From Pandoraea eparura (GTDB lineage Bacteria; Pseudomonadota; Gammaproteobacteria; Burkholderiales; Burkholderiaceae), in the NCBI RefSeq assembly GCF_902459725.1, contig NZ_CABPSH010000002.1, positions 496,001 to 560,000 of the forward strand: DNA of 64,000 nt, read 5' to 3'. Under the pieces are notes generated by a model that was given only the letters and a program-made list of their open reading frames with translations, was not told the DNA's origin and made no database searches. This document shows positions 48,416 to 62,051 of this stretch, piece after piece; the first letter of the stretch is position 1; every line of letters starts with the position of its first letter. Made by a program: the position numbers and the translations under genes.

Positions 48416-49093
48416 ATGAAAACAGCGCTCATCATCGGTGCCTCACGCGGTATCGGCATGGAATTCGTCAGGCAGTATCGCGAGGACGGCTGGCGTGTCT
48501 TCGCCACGGCACGCCATGCCGATGGCCTGGCCGCCCTGCGCGCGTTGGGCGCCGAGCCGCTCCAACTCGATGTGACGCGCGTCGAATCGCTCTCCGGCCT
48601 GTCGTGGCAGCTCGACGGCGTGGCACTCGATGTCGCGATCTACAACGCCGGGGTGAATTCGGAGCGCACCACCGGCCTCGCGCCGGTCACCGCCGCCGAG
48701 TTCGACCGTGTGTTCCACACGAATGTGCTCGGCGCCATGCAGGCCGCGCCGCTCGTGTTGCCGTTCGTCGAAGCCGCCGGCGGCGCGTTCGGTTTTCTCT
48801 CGAGCCGCATGGGCAGCATCGCCCTGATGGATTCGAACCGCAGTTGGCTCTATCGGGCAAGCAAGGCGGCCGTGAATTCGGTGGTCAAAGCCACCTCGCT
48901 CGAAGCACAGCGCGCCACTTGCGTCGCGATGCATCCAGGCTGGGTGCGCACGGACATGGGCGGCGAGGACGCGGACATCGACGTGCAGACGAGCGTGGCC
49001 GGCATGCGCCGCGTGCTCGCCCGCGCGCCGGGTGAACGCGCCACGCACAACGGTGGGTTCTTCAATTACGACGGCAGCGCGTTTGCGTGGTGA
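48416..49093 (+). CDS. Short-chain dehydrogenase/reductase
   Basis: A 225-residue SDR with GASRGIG (8-14), NAG in IYNAG (76-79) and Y146-x-x-x-K150 (YRASK). Short, single-domain, similar to carbonyl-reductase-like YcfK/sniffer-type proteins. The substrate is unknown. It starts 40 bases after the thiolase on the same strand and ends before a 206-base gap. Confidence 0.85.
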   Translation: MKTALIIGASRGIGMEFVRQYREDGWRVFATARHADGLAALRALGAEPLQLDVTRVESLSGLSWQLDGVALDVAIYNAGVNSERTTGLAPVTAAEFDRVFHTNVLGAMQAAPLVLPFVEAAGGAFGFLSSRMGSIALMDSNRSWLYRASKAAVNSVVKATSLEAQRATCVAMHPGWVRTDMGGEDADIDVQTSVAGMRRVLARAPGERATHNGGFFNYDGSAFAW

Positions 49094-49299
49094 TTGCACG
49101 ATCCACACGCAAGCCGGCAATGAACGCAGAAGCGAACACAGCAACTCACGCAGCACCGAACGCAAAAACGAAGCGCAGGAAAAAATAAAGTCGCGACCGG
49201 GCAGGCATCGCCCGGCACGAGACGGAATAACAAGCTGTAGCCACACCGCCATATCTTTAGATTCGCGGGCCAGACACGTCACTCGGAAACGGAGCCAAC

Positions 49300-49905
49300 A
49301 TGACGTCCGCCATCGACTTTTATTTCGACTTCGCATCCCCGTATGGGTATTTTGCGAGCACCTGCATCGACGACATCGCGACGAGACACGGGCGTGGCGT
49401 GGCGTGGCATCCGATCCTGCTGGACATCGTCTACAAGGTGAACGGCACGGGTGCCCCGATGCAGCATCCGATCAAGACCGAGTACCTGCGGCATGACGTG
49501 GAGCGCACCGCGCGTTTTCACGGCATCGAGTACCAGCGCCCGACGCACTTCCCGATCCCGACGCAAGCCGCCGAGCGCGCCGTGCTGTGGGTGCAGGATC
49601 ATCGCGGTGGCGATCTGTCCGCAGCGTTCGCCAAGGCGATCTTCCGCGCGCTTTACGTCGACGACGTGAACATCGGCGACCCGGCGGAACTCGTGCGCCT
49701 GGGCGAGGCGCTGGGCATCGACGGCGCGAAGCTCGACGCCGGCATGCACTCGCCCGCTGCCAAGGACCACCTCAAGGCCGAAATCGATCTGGCCATGGCA
49801 CGCGGGGTGTTTGGCTCGCCCTTCGTGATCGTGGACGGCGAGCCGTTCTGGGGCTTCGACCACTTCCCGCAGGTCGAGGCCTGTCTGAAGCAAGGCAAGA
49901 CCTGA
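49300..49905 (+). CDS. 2-hydroxychromene-2-carboxylate isomerase (GST kappa/DsbA-like)
   Basis: A 201-residue thioredoxin-fold protein. DFYFDFASPYGYFAS has S13 of the HCCA isomerase type in place of the DsbA CxxC, and GVFGSPFVIVDGEPFWGFDHFPQVEACL is the C-terminal family signature. The family includes NahD-like isomerases; the real substrate here is unknown. Separate from the previous SDR by 206 bases. Confidence 0.86.
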   Translation: MTSAIDFYFDFASPYGYFASTCIDDIATRHGRGVAWHPILLDIVYKVNGTGAPMQHPIKTEYLRHDVERTARFHGIEYQRPTHFPIPTQAAERAVLWVQDHRGGDLSAAFAKAIFRALYVDDVNIGDPAELVRLGEALGIDGAKLDAGMHSPAAKDHLKAEIDLAMARGVFGSPFVIVDGEPFWGFDHFPQVEACLKQGKT

Positions 49906-49924
49906 CAACAAGGCAAGACTCACG

Positions 49925-50347
49925 ATGGCAAGACCCCAAACGTCGCGCGGTGCCGCGACGCCACCGACCGAGCGCGACGCCTGCCCTTGCGGTGGGCGCT
50001 CGTTCGACGACTGCTGCGCGCGCTACCTGGAACGCGGCGACATCGCGCCCACCGCCGAAGCGCTGATGCGCTCGCGTTACACGGCGTTCGTGCGTCACGA
50101 CGCCGCGTATCTGCTCGACACATGGGCGGCACGCACGCGTCCCGCCACGCTCGACTTCGACGACGCGCCGCAATGGCTTGGCCTGCAAATCAAGGCGCAT
50201 CGCCAAAGCGATGAGACACACGCCGAGGTCGAATTCGTCGCCCGTTACAAGGTCGGCGGACGGGCGCACCGGCTGCACGAGCGCAGCCGCTTCGAGCGCT
50301 CGGACGACGGCCGCTGGCACTACCTCGACGGCGATCTGTTCGACTGA
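49925..50347 (+). CDS. YchJ family metal-binding protein (UPF0225)
   Basis: A 140-residue protein with an N-terminal SEC-C-like zinc motif: CPCGGRSFDDCC (residues 20-31) and C-terminal HERSRFERSDDGRWHYLDGD, the YchJ fingerprint. NTF2-like fold after the zinc end. It starts 20 bases after the isomerase gene, probably co-transcribed. Function unknown. Confidence 0.88.
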   Translation: MARPQTSRGAATPPTERDACPCGGRSFDDCCARYLERGDIAPTAEALMRSRYTAFVRHDAAYLLDTWAARTRPATLDFDDAPQWLGLQIKAHRQSDETHAEVEFVARYKVGGRAHRLHERSRFERSDDGRWHYLDGDLFD

Positions 50348-50413
50348 CCTTGACCGGGCGCACGCCCCAGAGTCGCCTTACCCGAACCCTCACTCTCCAC
50401 CGGATTTCGTCAC

Positions 50414-52021
50414 ATGCCGATTATTGAAAGCAAGCTCAACCCGCGCGGCGAAGACTTTGCGCGCAACGCGGCCACGATGCAGACCCTGGTCGATGACCTG
50501 CGTGCGCGCATTGCACAACTGGCCGGTGGCGGCGGTGAGGCCGCACGCAAGAAGCACATCGCGCGCGGCAAGCTGCTGCCGCGCGAGCGCGTGCAACAGT
50601 TGCTCGACCCGGGCTCGCCGTTTCTCGAACTCTCGCAGCTCGCGGCCATCGGCATGTATCACGATGACGCCCCCGGCGCCGGCATCATCACCGGCATTGG
50701 CCGTGTGTCCGGCCAGGAATGCGTGATCGTCTGCAACGATGCCACCGTCAAGGGCGGCACCTATTACCCGATGACGGTCAAGAAGCATCTGCGCGCGCAG
50801 GAGATCGCCGAGCAGAACCATCTGCCGTGCATCTATCTGGTCGACTCGGGCGGCGCGAACCTGCCGAACCAGGACGATGTCTTCCCCGACCGCGATCACT
50901 TCGGACGCATCTTCTACAACCAGGCGCAGATGTCCGCGCAGGGCATTCCGCAAATCGCCGTGGTGATGGGTTCGTGTACCGCCGGTGGCGCCTACGTGCC
51001 CGCGATGAGCGACGAGTCGATCATCGTCAAGGAACAGGGCACGATTTTCCTCGGTGGCCCGCCGCTCGTGAAAGCGGCCACCGGTGAGGAAGTGAGCGCC
51101 GAAGATCTCGGCGGCGCCGACGTGCATACGCGGCTCTCGGGCGTGGTCGATCACTTCGCGCAGAACGACGCGCACGCCCTGTCCATTGCACGCAACATCG
51201 CCGCGAACCTCAATCGTCGCAAGCCGGCCACCGTCGCGGTCAAGCCGCCGGTCGAGCCGAAGTACGACGCCCGCGACCTGTACGGCGTGATTCCGGCCGA
51301 CACGAAGAAGCCGTTCGACGTGCGCGAAGTGATCGCCCGCCTGGTGGACGGCTCCGAGTTCGACGAATTCAAGGCGCGCTACGGCACCACGCTCGTGTGC
51401 GGCTTCGCGCATCTGTGGGGCTATCCGGTCGGCATCGTGGCCAACAACGGTATCCTGTTCTCCGAGTCGGCCCAGAAGGGTGCGCACTTCATCGAGCTGT
51501 GCTGCCAGCGCAAGATCCCGCTCATCTTCCTGCAGAACATCACCGGCTTCATGGTCGGGCGCAAGTATGAGAACGAGGGCATCGCCAAGCACGGTGCGAA
51601 GATGGTGACGGCCGTCGCCACCGCGAACGTGCCGAAGTTCACGGTCATCATCGGCGGCTCGTTCGGCGCCGGCAACTATGGCATGTGCGGTCGGGCCTAC
51701 TCGCCGCGCTTCCTGTGGATGTGGCCGAACGCCCGCATCTCGGTGATGGGCGGCGAGCAGGCCGCATCGGTGCTCGCCACGGTCAAGCGCGACGGCATCG
51801 AGGGCCGTGGCGGCCAATGGAGCTCAGAGGAAGAAGACGCCTTCAAGCAGCCGATCCGCGATCAGTACGAGCGCCAGGGGCATCCGTACTACGCCAGTGC
51901 CCGCCTCTGGGACGACGGCGTGATCGACCCGGCAGACACCCGCACCGTGCTCGGATTGGGACTGTCGGCCACGCTCAATGCGCCGATTCCCGACACGCGC
52001 TTCGGCCTGTTCCGCATGTAA
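50414..52021 (+). CDS. liuB: Methylcrotonyl-CoA carboxylase, beta (carboxyltransferase) subunit
   Basis: A 535-residue carboxyltransferase with the family features [37 protein letters not shown]-like start of the acyl-CoA site, [21 protein letters not shown] (oxyanion) and [24 protein letters not shown]. Together with LiuD it carboxylates 3-methylcrotonyl-CoA to 3-methylglutaconyl-CoA. It is followed within 34 bases by liuC. Confidence 0.95.
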   Translation: MPIIESKLNPRGEDFARNAATMQTLVDDLRARIAQLAGGGGEAARKKHIARGKLLPRERVQQLLDPGSPFLELSQLAAIGMYHDDAPGAGIITGIGRVSGQECVIVCNDATVKGGTYYPMTVKKHLRAQEIAEQNHLPCIYLVDSGGANLPNQDDVFPDRDHFGRIFYNQAQMSAQGIPQIAVVMGSCTAGGAYVPAMSDESIIVKEQGTIFLGGPPLVKAATGEEVSAEDLGGADVHTRLSGVVDHFAQNDAHALSIARNIAANLNRRKPATVAVKPPVEPKYDARDLYGVIPADTKKPFDVREVIARLVDGSEFDEFKARYGTTLVCGFAHLWGYPVGIVANNGILFSESAQKGAHFIELCCQRKIPLIFLQNITGFMVGRKYENEGIAKHGAKMVTAVATANVPKFTVIIGGSFGAGNYGMCGRAYSPRFLWMWPNARISVMGGEQAASVLATVKRDGIEGRGGQWSSEEEDAFKQPIRDQYERQGHPYYASARLWDDGVIDPADTRTVLGLGLSATLNAPIPDTRFGLFRM

Positions 52022-52055
52022 TCGCCCGCAACGGCCCATCGAGGAATTCCCCGTC

Positions 52056-52847
52056 ATGAATCTCGCCACGCTAAAAGTCAGCGTAGACGCCCATGTCGCC
52101 ACCGTCACGCTCAATCGTCCGGAAGTGCGCAATGCGTTCAACGAAACGGTCATCGAGGAGTTGACCGGCGCGTTTCGCGCGCTCGCCACGAACGACGACG
52201 TGCGTGTCATCGTGCTCGCCGCCGAGGGTGTCGCCTTCTGCGCAGGCGCCGACCTGAACTGGATGCAGAAGATGGCCGGCTACTCCGACGCCGAAAACCG
52301 CGCCGACGCGATGACGCTGGCCGTCATGCTGAGCACGATCTATCGCTGCCCGAAGCCGGTGATCGCCCGCGTGCAGGGCGACACATACGCGGGCGGCGTC
52401 GGTCTGGCCGCCGTGGCCGATATCGTCGTGGCGGTGGACACCGCGCACTTCTGCCTGTCGGAAGCGAAGCTGGGGCTGATGCCAGCGACGATCGGCCCCT
52501 ATGTCATTCGCGCCCTCGGCGAGTCGGCCTCGCGGCGCTATTTCCTTACGGCCGAGCGCTTCACCGCCGCGACGGCGCAGCGTCATGGTCTCGTGCACGA
52601 GGTCGTGCGCGCCGAAGCGCTCGACAGCACCGTGCAGGTGCTGGCCAAGGCGCTTGCCGACAACAGCCCGAACGCGGTGAAGGAATGCAAACGGCTCGTG
52701 CAGGACTTCGCGAGTCGAGACATCGACGACGCCGCCATCGCCGACACGGCGGAGCGCATCGCGAAGATCCGCGCGTCCGACGAGGGCCGCGAGGGGGTGC
52801 GTTCGTTCCTCGAAAAGCGCGCGCCGTCTTGGCGCGAGGCGTCCTGA
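52056..52847 (+). CDS. liuC: Methylglutaconyl-CoA hydratase (enoyl-CoA hydratase family)
   Basis: A 263-residue crotonase-fold enzyme. VAFCAGADLNWMQKMAGYSDAEN and KPVIARVQGDTYAGGVGLAAVADIVVA form the CoA and oxyanion sites, with SEAKLGLMPATIGPYV following. Position after liuB gives methylglutaconyl-CoA to HMG-CoA hydration as the most likely role. ATG 52056 is used because it has GAGGAATT upstream (AGGA) at a good distance. Confidence 0.9.
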   Translation: MNLATLKVSVDAHVATVTLNRPEVRNAFNETVIEELTGAFRALATNDDVRVIVLAAEGVAFCAGADLNWMQKMAGYSDAENRADAMTLAVMLSTIYRCPKPVIARVQGDTYAGGVGLAAVADIVVAVDTAHFCLSEAKLGLMPATIGPYVIRALGESASRRYFLTAERFTAATAQRHGLVHEVVRAEALDSTVQVLAKALADNSPNAVKECKRLVQDFASRDIDDAAIADTAERIAKIRASDEGREGVRSFLEKRAPSWREAS

Positions 52848-53159
52848 ACCGCGCGCGCGAGCCGGTCCACATCATCGGTTACAAATTTTTTGGGGAAGGG
52901 TGACGGCGGAGATGCCGCAACGTTATCGGCGGGTTTTGCGAATTTACCGATAACGTCTCGCTACGTCTCTCAAAACTGCGATTTTTCTCACAAATTTCGC
53001 CTATTGCCCTACTAAAACGCTTTGCCTACCATGCGTCCATCCCCCCACCTCCGGCCCCGTGCGGCAGTGCCCTGTGCAACGCCCGTCACCGGCCAGCCGG
53101 GCGGACGACACACGTCGCATTGTGAACGTCGTCCGTCGCGGCCAACCAAGGAGTCAACG
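52848..53159. other. 312-base regulatory gap between liuC and bioA
   Basis: It holds an A+T-rich area with an exact inverted repeat (52921-52955) and a CCCTACTAAAA word at 53007-53017, and shows no gene. It probably contains the bio operon promoter. Confidence 0.6.
52921..52955. promoter_or_regulatory. Candidate operator, CGTTATCGG-N17-CCGATAACG
   Basis: Exact 9-base inverted arms with a 17-base spacer, 205 bases before bioA. It does not match the classic BirA operator nor the BioR TTATnnATAA core as I remember them. It might also act as an RNA hairpin for liuC, but no U-run follows. Confidence 0.45.
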
Positions 53160-54545
53160 ATGGACGCCTCCCCGCGCCCCCCCGCCGATCCCAGCAATCT
53201 CGGCGATCTCGCCGCGCGCAGTCTGCGACAGGTTTGGCACCCCTGCACGCAGATGAAGCAACAGGCAAAGCTGCCGCTCGTCGCGTTGTCCCACGGCGAG
53301 GGCCCCTGGCTCGTCGATACCGACGGCGAGCGTTACCTCGACGCCATCAGCTCATGGTGGGTCAATCTGTTCGGCCATGCGAATCCGCGCATCAACGCGG
53401 CGCTCGTCGATCAGCTCGGCCGCCTCGAACATGCCATGCTCGCAGGCTTCACGCACGAGCCGGTCGTCGCCCTGGCCGAGCGTCTGTCGGCGCTGACCGG
53501 CGGCGTGCTTGGCCATGCGTTCTTCGCGTCCGATGGCGCCTCGGCCGTCGAGATCGCCCTGAAGATGAGTTTTCACGCGTGGCGCAATCAGGGCCACAGC
53601 GACAAGCGCGAATTTGTGTGCGTGCGCCACGGCTATCACGGTGAGACGCTTGGCGCGCTCGCTGTGACCGACGTCGCGCTCTTTCGCGATGCCTACGACC
53701 CGCTGCTGCGTCACGCCCACGTGGTGGCCTCGCCCGATGCGCGCGACGCCCGCGACGGGGAAACGCCGGTCGACGTCGCCCGTCGCGCGGCGGCGGACCT
53801 CGAAACATTGCTCGTGCAGCGCGAGGGACGCATTGCCGCCGTCATCGTGGAGCCGCTCGTGCAATGCGCGGCCGGGATGGCGATGCACGATCCCGAGTAC
53901 CTGCGCCGTGTGCGAGCGCTGTGCGACGAGCACGGCGCCCATCTGATCGCCGACGAAATTGCCGTCGGGTGCGGACGCACGGGCACGTTCTTCGCCAGCG
54001 AACAGGCTGGCATCTGGCCCGACCTGCTCACGCTGTCCAAGGGCATCAGCGGTGGCTATCTGCCGCTGTCGCTGGTGCTCTCGCGCGACGCGATCTACAA
54101 CGCCTTCTATGACGACGACACCGCGCGCGGCTTCCTGCATTCGCATTCGTACACCGGCAATCCGCTGGCGTGCCGCGCCGCGCTCGCCACGCTCGACCTC
54201 TTTGCCGACGACGACGTCCTCGCGCGCAATGTGCTTCGCGCACAACGCCTCACGCAAGCCCTCGCCCCATTGGCCGACGACCCACGAGCCAGGCACGTGC
54301 GCCATCGCGGCATGATCTGGGCGTTCGATGCGGTGTTGCCGGACGCCCCCGGCGCCGCCGGCGCCTTCGCGAAACGCTTTTCCACCGAAGCCCGGACACG
54401 CGGCGTGCTGCTGCGTCCCATCGGGGGCACGGTCTACTTGATGCCGCCGTATGTGCTCGATGACGACACCGTCGACTGGCTCGCGGCGCGAACGCTCGAG
54501 GCCTTCGACGCCACGATGACACACGGCACGGAGGTGCACGCATGA
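53160..54545 (+). CDS. bioA: Adenosylmethionine--8-amino-7-oxononanoate transaminase
   Basis: A 461-residue fold-type I aminotransferase. [10 protein letters not shown] is the BioA N-terminal signature, [13 protein letters not shown] follows, and the PLP lysine is K294 ([14 protein letters not shown]). It transfers an amino group from S-adenosylmethionine to KAPA, giving DAPA. ATG 53160 has AAGGAG 7 bases ahead. First gene of bioAFDB; its stop overlaps bioF by 4 bases. Confidence 0.95.
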   Translation: MDASPRPPADPSNLGDLAARSLRQVWHPCTQMKQQAKLPLVALSHGEGPWLVDTDGERYLDAISSWWVNLFGHANPRINAALVDQLGRLEHAMLAGFTHEPVVALAERLSALTGGVLGHAFFASDGASAVEIALKMSFHAWRNQGHSDKREFVCVRHGYHGETLGALAVTDVALFRDAYDPLLRHAHVVASPDARDARDGETPVDVARRAAADLETLLVQREGRIAAVIVEPLVQCAAGMAMHDPEYLRRVRALCDEHGAHLIADEIAVGCGRTGTFFASEQAGIWPDLLTLSKGISGGYLPLSLVLSRDAIYNAFYDDDTARGFLHSHSYTGNPLACRAALATLDLFADDDVLARNVLRAQRLTQALAPLADDPRARHVRHRGMIWAFDAVLPDAPGAAGAFAKRFSTEARTRGVLLRPIGGTVYLMPPYVLDDDTVDWLAARTLEAFDATMTHGTEVHA

Positions 54546-55750
54546 CAACCCATCCCTTGTTCGCCCGCCTCGACGCCGGCCTCGCCGACATCGACCGTGC
54601 CCATCTGCGACGCCGCCGTCGCGTGGTATCCACGCCGTGCCAGCCGCATGTGTGCGCCGACGGCCGCGATGTGCTCGCGTTCGCCAGCAATGACTATCTG
54701 GGCCTGGCGTCGCATCCGAAGATCGTCGAGGCGCTCATCGAGGGCGCACAGCGCTACGGCGCAGGCAGCGGCGCATCGCACCTGATCAGCGGTCACTCGC
54801 AGGCCCACGCGGAACTTGAAGACGCGCTCGCCGACTTCATGTCGCCGCATCTCGTCGACGGCCGTGCGCTGTACTTCTGCACCGGTTACATGGCCAACCT
54901 CGCGACGATCTCCGCGCTCGCCAACAAGGACGCCGAGATCTTCTCCGAAGCGCTCAATCACGCCTCGCTGATCGACGGCGCACGGCTATCGCGCGCGCGT
55001 ACCCACGTCTATCCTCACGGCGACGTCGACGCCCTTGCCGCGCTGCTCGATGCGAGCACCGCCGAGACGAAGCTGATCGTCACCGACGGCGTGTTCTCGA
55101 TGGACGGCGACATCGCCCCGCTGCCGCAACTGCTTGCGTTGGCCGAGCGCCATAATGCGTGGCTGGTCGTGGACGATGCGCATGGCTTCGGCGTCGTCGG
55201 CGAGACCGGCCGGGGGGTGTTCGAGCATTTCGATCTGCGCTCGCCGAACCTCGTCATCATCGGCACGCTCGGCAAGGCCGCCGGCGTCGGTGGGGCGTTC
55301 GTCGCGGCCAACGAGCGTGTCATCGAGTGGCTCGTCAATCGTGCGCGACCGTATATCTTCACCACGGCCGCCGCGCCGTCGCAGGCCCATGCGCTGCTCA
55401 CGAGCCTGGCGCTGATCGGCGGCGACGAAGGCCGCGAGCGCCGCGCTGCGCTGCAGGCGCGCATCGCCCAACTGCGCGACGCGCTCACGCTGCGGCACTG
55501 GCGGCACATGGTCTCGCCCACGGGCGTGCAGCCGATCATTCTCGGCGAGAACGCCGCCGCGCTGCACGCGCAGGCGGGGCTGGCCGAAGCCGGACTGTGG
55601 GTACCCGCCATCCGACCGCCGACCGTGGCACCCGGCACGTCGCGTCTGCGTCTGACGCTGTGCGCCACCCACACCGCCGACGACGTCGCGCGGCTCGCCA
55701 CCGCCATCAACCAGTTGGACCGAGACTGGACGGAGCACGCGCATGGCTGA
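54542..55750 (+). CDS. bioF: 8-amino-7-oxononanoate synthase
   Basis: A 402-residue alpha-oxoamine synthase. [13 protein letters not shown] is the family start and the PLP lysine is K245 ([15 protein letters not shown]). It condenses pimeloyl-ACP/CoA with alanine to form KAPA. ATGA overlap with bioA and an 8-base overlap with bioD show an operon. Confidence 0.95.
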   Translation: MTTHPLFARLDAGLADIDRAHLRRRRRVVSTPCQPHVCADGRDVLAFASNDYLGLASHPKIVEALIEGAQRYGAGSGASHLISGHSQAHAELEDALADFMSPHLVDGRALYFCTGYMANLATISALANKDAEIFSEALNHASLIDGARLSRARTHVYPHGDVDALAALLDASTAETKLIVTDGVFSMDGDIAPLPQLLALAERHNAWLVVDDAHGFGVVGETGRGVFEHFDLRSPNLVIIGTLGKAAGVGGAFVAANERVIEWLVNRARPYIFTTAAAPSQAHALLTSLALIGGDEGRERRAALQARIAQLRDALTLRHWRHMVSPTGVQPIILGENAAALHAQAGLAEAGLWVPAIRPPTVAPGTSRLRLTLCATHTADDVARLATAINQLDRDWTEHAHG

Positions 55751-56513
55751 TCCGCGTCTCGTCGCTCCCCTCGATATGCCTATCGATATGCCCGCCGCCC
55801 GGGCCACGCCGGCGCGCCATGCGTTCTTCGTGACCGGCACCGACACGGAAATCGGCAAGACGCTCGTCTCGTCGGCGCTGCTCCATGCCGCCTCGCGGCG
55901 CGGACTGGTGTGCGCGGGGCTCAAGTCGGTCGCGGCTGGCGCCTCGGAGCACAACGGGCGCGTCGTCAACGACGACGTCGAGCAATTGCATCAGGCGAGC
56001 AACCTGAAGCTGCCCGACGACTGGTACTGCCCCTATGTGCTCAAGGACGCCACGGCGCCCCATATCGCCGCCGCCGCTGAAGGCATCGCGCTCGATTGCA
56101 GCGTGATTCGCGCGGGTTACGCGCGGGTCGCCGCGCGGGCCGATCTGGTGATCGTCGAGGGCGTAGGTGGCTTTCGTGTGCCGCTCGGCGCCGATGCCAA
56201 CGCGCCGGATACCGCGGATCTCGCGCGCCAGCTCGGCCTGCCGGTGATCCTGGTCGTCGGCCTGCGGCTGGGCTGCATCAACCACGCCCTGCTCACCGCC
56301 GAAGCCATCATGGCGCGCGGGCTGACGCTCGCGGGTTGGGTTGCGAATCACGTCGATCCGGAGATGCGCCACGTGGCAGCGAACATCGACACGATCGCCG
56401 CCCGCTTACCGGCGCCACTGCTCGGGCGCGTGCCGCATCTGCCGCACCCCGACGCGGCGACCGCCTCCGGCTATCTCGACATCGGGCCGCTCGTCGACAT
56501 GACGCGGCCCTGA
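55743..56513 (+). CDS. bioD: Dethiobiotin synthetase
   Basis: A 256-residue P-loop ATPase: GTDTEIGKT (32-40) and [11 protein letters not shown], the family motifs. It closes the ureido ring of DAPA with CO2 and ATP. It needs bicarbonate/CO2, like the neighbouring carboxylase. A 25-residue N-terminal extension rich in Pro/Met precedes the P-loop. bioB follows 60 bases on. Confidence 0.94.
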   Translation: MADPRLVAPLDMPIDMPAARATPARHAFFVTGTDTEIGKTLVSSALLHAASRRGLVCAGLKSVAAGASEHNGRVVNDDVEQLHQASNLKLPDDWYCPYVLKDATAPHIAAAAEGIALDCSVIRAGYARVAARADLVIVEGVGGFRVPLGADANAPDTADLARQLGLPVILVVGLRLGCINHALLTAEAIMARGLTLAGWVANHVDPEMRHVAANIDTIAARLPAPLLGRVPHLPHPDAATASGYLDIGPLVDMTRP

Positions 56514-56573
56514 GCGCGCGGCAACCTCCTTAGCGCGACATCAACGACTACACCCAATTCAAGGAATCTCTTC

Positions 56574-57632
<1,059 letters not shown>

Positions 57633-57852
57633 GCGCGGTCGTCTTGCGCAGCGCGGCCCTTGAATTGAAGGATGCGTTGACAGGCTGAACGCCGCGACGG
57701 CAACGAGATCGCACCCGACGATCTGCCGTCGTGGCGACGTTGGATTGCAAAGAGAATGGTGCTGGCGCGTCGGCCTTCCGCCACAAGCGGGAGTGCGACA
57801 GCGCTTTACGACACGCGAGCGCCGCCCCAATCGATCATTTTCCGGAGGCAAC

Positions 57853-59874
<2,022 letters not shown>

Positions 59875-59890
59875 CGCGCGTTGTCTCGTT

Positions 59891-59915
59891 GCGCTCCGGC
59901 ATCGCGCCGGAGCGC
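59891..59915 (+). terminator. Hairpin after liuD
   Basis: GCGCTCCGGC, loop ATCGC, GCCGGAGCGC: a perfect 10-bp stem 17 bases past the liuD stop. There is no clear U-run, so it is a weak intrinsic terminator or a transcript-end stabiliser. Confidence 0.55.
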
Positions 59916-60153
59916 GCGCTGGCGCGAGTCGCGCATTGACGCACGCAGGACGGTGCATTCCGCGCTACCGCTTACTGCGGTATTGCGCGATGAAATTTGA
60001 GGACAGTTCCTAGAAACTTTGTCAGCGGCCCCGACAGGCGTTCGCTGCCACGCGGATCTCGGGATATTCGGAATTTTCATAAGGAATCCGAATAGCTGTT
60101 CGGAAATATTCTCGGTGTCGATTTCCACCATGCGCGGTTAAGCGCTCGACACC

Positions 60154-61350
60154 ATGACTCAACGTCCTCACTCGTTCACCGGCCCGCGCGCCCTTGCGCT
60201 CGCCGCCACCCTCACACTCCTGGCATTGCCCGCCGGCGCCAACGCGCAAAGCAACGTCACCCTCTACGGCACGATCGATTCCGGTTTCGTTCACGCCAAT
60301 CACACGGAAGGTGCCACCGGCCCACAATCGCGATCGATGATCACGAGCAACATCATCTCCGGCAGCCGCTGGGGCCTGCGCGGCACCGAGCCGCTGGGTC
60401 GCGGCCTGTCCGCGATGTTCCAGATCGAAAGCGGCTTCAACGCGGTCAACGGCGAGATGGGCAATGGCGGCCGCGCGTTCGGACGCAAGTCCATCGTCGG
60501 CCTGACGAGCACCGAATGGGGCGAAGTGACCATCGGTCGCCAATACGATCCGGTCGTCAATCTCGTGCAGGGCATGACGGCCGACGGCTACTTCGGCGGC
60601 TTCTTTGCCACGCCGGGCGACGTCGACAACTACGACAACGGCGCGCGCATCAACAACGCGATCCGCTACGCCACGCCGAACTTCGGCGGCCTGCAGTTCG
60701 AAGGCATGTACGCGTCGGGCAACGTTGCCGGGGAAACCGGGGCCGGCCGATCGTATGGCGTCGCCGGTGCCTACAACAACGGTCCGCTTGCCCTCGGCGC
60801 CGGTTTTTTCTTCGCGGACGGTGGCAACACGCAGAAGGGCTACGGCTATCGGGAGTGGACCAGCAGCGCGGGCTCGCTGTTCAACTCGCCGATCAACAAT
60901 GGCTTCCGCACGGCGAGCAAGGTGCGCATTGCGCGCGTGGCCGGCAAGTACGCCGTCGGCCCGGCGATCCTTGGGCTGTCGTATTCGAATGCTCAGTACG
61001 CGAGCGATGGTCTGTCGGATTTCACCGGCACGGCAACATTCGACACGGTGAACGCGTTCGCCACGTATGCCCTGACCCCGGCGATCAACACCGGCATTGG
61101 CTACAGCTATACGCGGATGCGTGGTGAGCGACATCTCGGCGCCCACTACAACCAGTTCAACGCCGGTGTCACGTACGCGCTGTCCAAGCGCACGTCGACC
61201 TATGTCATCGGTGGCTATCAGCAGGCCATCGGCAAGACCCTGAATCAGGGCGAAACTGTGGAAGCCACCGCATCGGTCGGTTCGTACGGCTTCAACGCGG
61301 GCGCACGGACGCAATTGCTGGTCGGCATGGGCCTGAAGCACAGCTTCTGA
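60154..61350 (+). CDS. Gram-negative porin
   Basis: A 398-residue outer-membrane protein: signal peptide ending ANAQ (about residue 32), then SNVTLYGTIDSGFVHANH, the standard first strand of Burkholderia-type porins, and a repeated beta-strand pattern ending in the C-terminal FGMGLKHSF type signature with a terminal Phe. It forms a trimeric general diffusion pore. Standalone gene with a strong terminator after it. Confidence 0.93.
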   Translation: MTQRPHSFTGPRALALAATLTLLALPAGANAQSNVTLYGTIDSGFVHANHTEGATGPQSRSMITSNIISGSRWGLRGTEPLGRGLSAMFQIESGFNAVNGEMGNGGRAFGRKSIVGLTSTEWGEVTIGRQYDPVVNLVQGMTADGYFGGFFATPGDVDNYDNGARINNAIRYATPNFGGLQFEGMYASGNVAGETGAGRSYGVAGAYNNGPLALGAGFFFADGGNTQKGYGYREWTSSAGSLFNSPINNGFRTASKVRIARVAGKYAVGPAILGLSYSNAQYASDGLSDFTGTATFDTVNAFATYALTPAINTGIGYSYTRMRGERHLGAHYNQFNAGVTYALSKRTSTYVIGGYQQAIGKTLNQGETVEATASVGSYGFNAGARTQLLVGMGLKHSF

Positions 61351-61364
61351 TTCGCTTCCCCGTG

Positions 61365-61408
61365 ATCGGCCCGAACCCTTGGAAACATGCGGGTTCGGGC
61401 CGATTTAT
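61365..61408 (+). terminator. Rho-independent terminator after the porin
   Basis: ATCGGCCCGAACCC against GGGTTCGGGCCGAT, a perfect 14-bp stem with a 12-base loop, followed by TTTA. It begins 15 bases past the porin stop. Confidence 0.9.
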
Positions 61409-61865
61409 CCAATGAATTTAGACGCTTGAAATTCAAACGAATGTTTGGATAATTGCGACGCCTCTGTCTAAAAAAATACACAATTCACGAAATTGAGGGT
61501 TTACCCGATTAGGGAATCGCCTTAGAATTCGTCTCCATGAAATTGTTGCGGTAGCAACCGATGGCTTCCACGTCTTGTGCATCCCCCTGCTTTCGATGCG
61601 CGCCGACGTCGCCCGCACTGTCGTCACGATGTGCGGTCGTCGCTTAGGACAGTCGGCGCTTGATGCCGTCGCCACTTGGGGTAGGTGCCTCCTGAGATAG
61701 GTGCCGCCTGGGGTAATCGCCGCTTGCGGGAATCGACGCTTTAGGTAGTCGCCGCTTTAGGTAATCGTCGCTTGAGATAGTCGTCATTCAAGGCACTTGT
61801 CGCCCGAGACAGTCATCACTTGGGGCGTCGTCACGCAGTGCTGCCGTCGTTTAGGGAGATGTTTT
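61409..61865. other. Non-coding region with 16-bp repeat
   Basis: An A+T-rich part (61410-61540) followed by the 16-bp repeat array. I see no gene of normal length. The first part may hold promoter elements. Confidence 0.6.
61636..61827. repeat. 16-bp degenerate tandem repeat, 12 units
   Basis: Twelve contiguous units with consensus near GTCGCCGCTTGAGGTA; the phase holds exactly from 61636 to 61827 and fades after that. The units vary at several positions, so it is an old array. It lies between the porin and a small candidate gene; 16 is not a multiple of 3. Confidence 0.88.
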
Positions 61866-62051
61866 GTGATTTTCGTCATTTGGCTGGGGACCGCGGCGCT
61901 CGCCGTCACCGCGACGGTGGCGCGCGTCATGCAATTGAAGCGCGCGGCGGCACGCACCGCCGCGGCGACCCACGTCGTCCGTGTCTTGCGATATCGCCGC
62001 AGTCATCGCCGTACCCCCTGCTCGCGCATTCGCTTCAAGGACGCCGCGTAA
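61866..62051 (+). CDS. Candidate small membrane protein (61 residues)
   Basis: A GTG-initiated frame with GGGAG 7 bases ahead (61854-61858). The product has one hydrophobic segment at its start (IFVIWLGTAALAVTATVA) and a strongly Arg-rich, basic remainder, which would make an N-out/C-in single-pass protein. No family is recognised. The GTG start and the absence of neighbours in the same operon lower confidence. Confidence 0.4.
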   Translation: MIFVIWLGTAALAVTATVARVMQLKRAAARTAAATHVVRVLRYRRSHRRTPCSRIRFKDAA

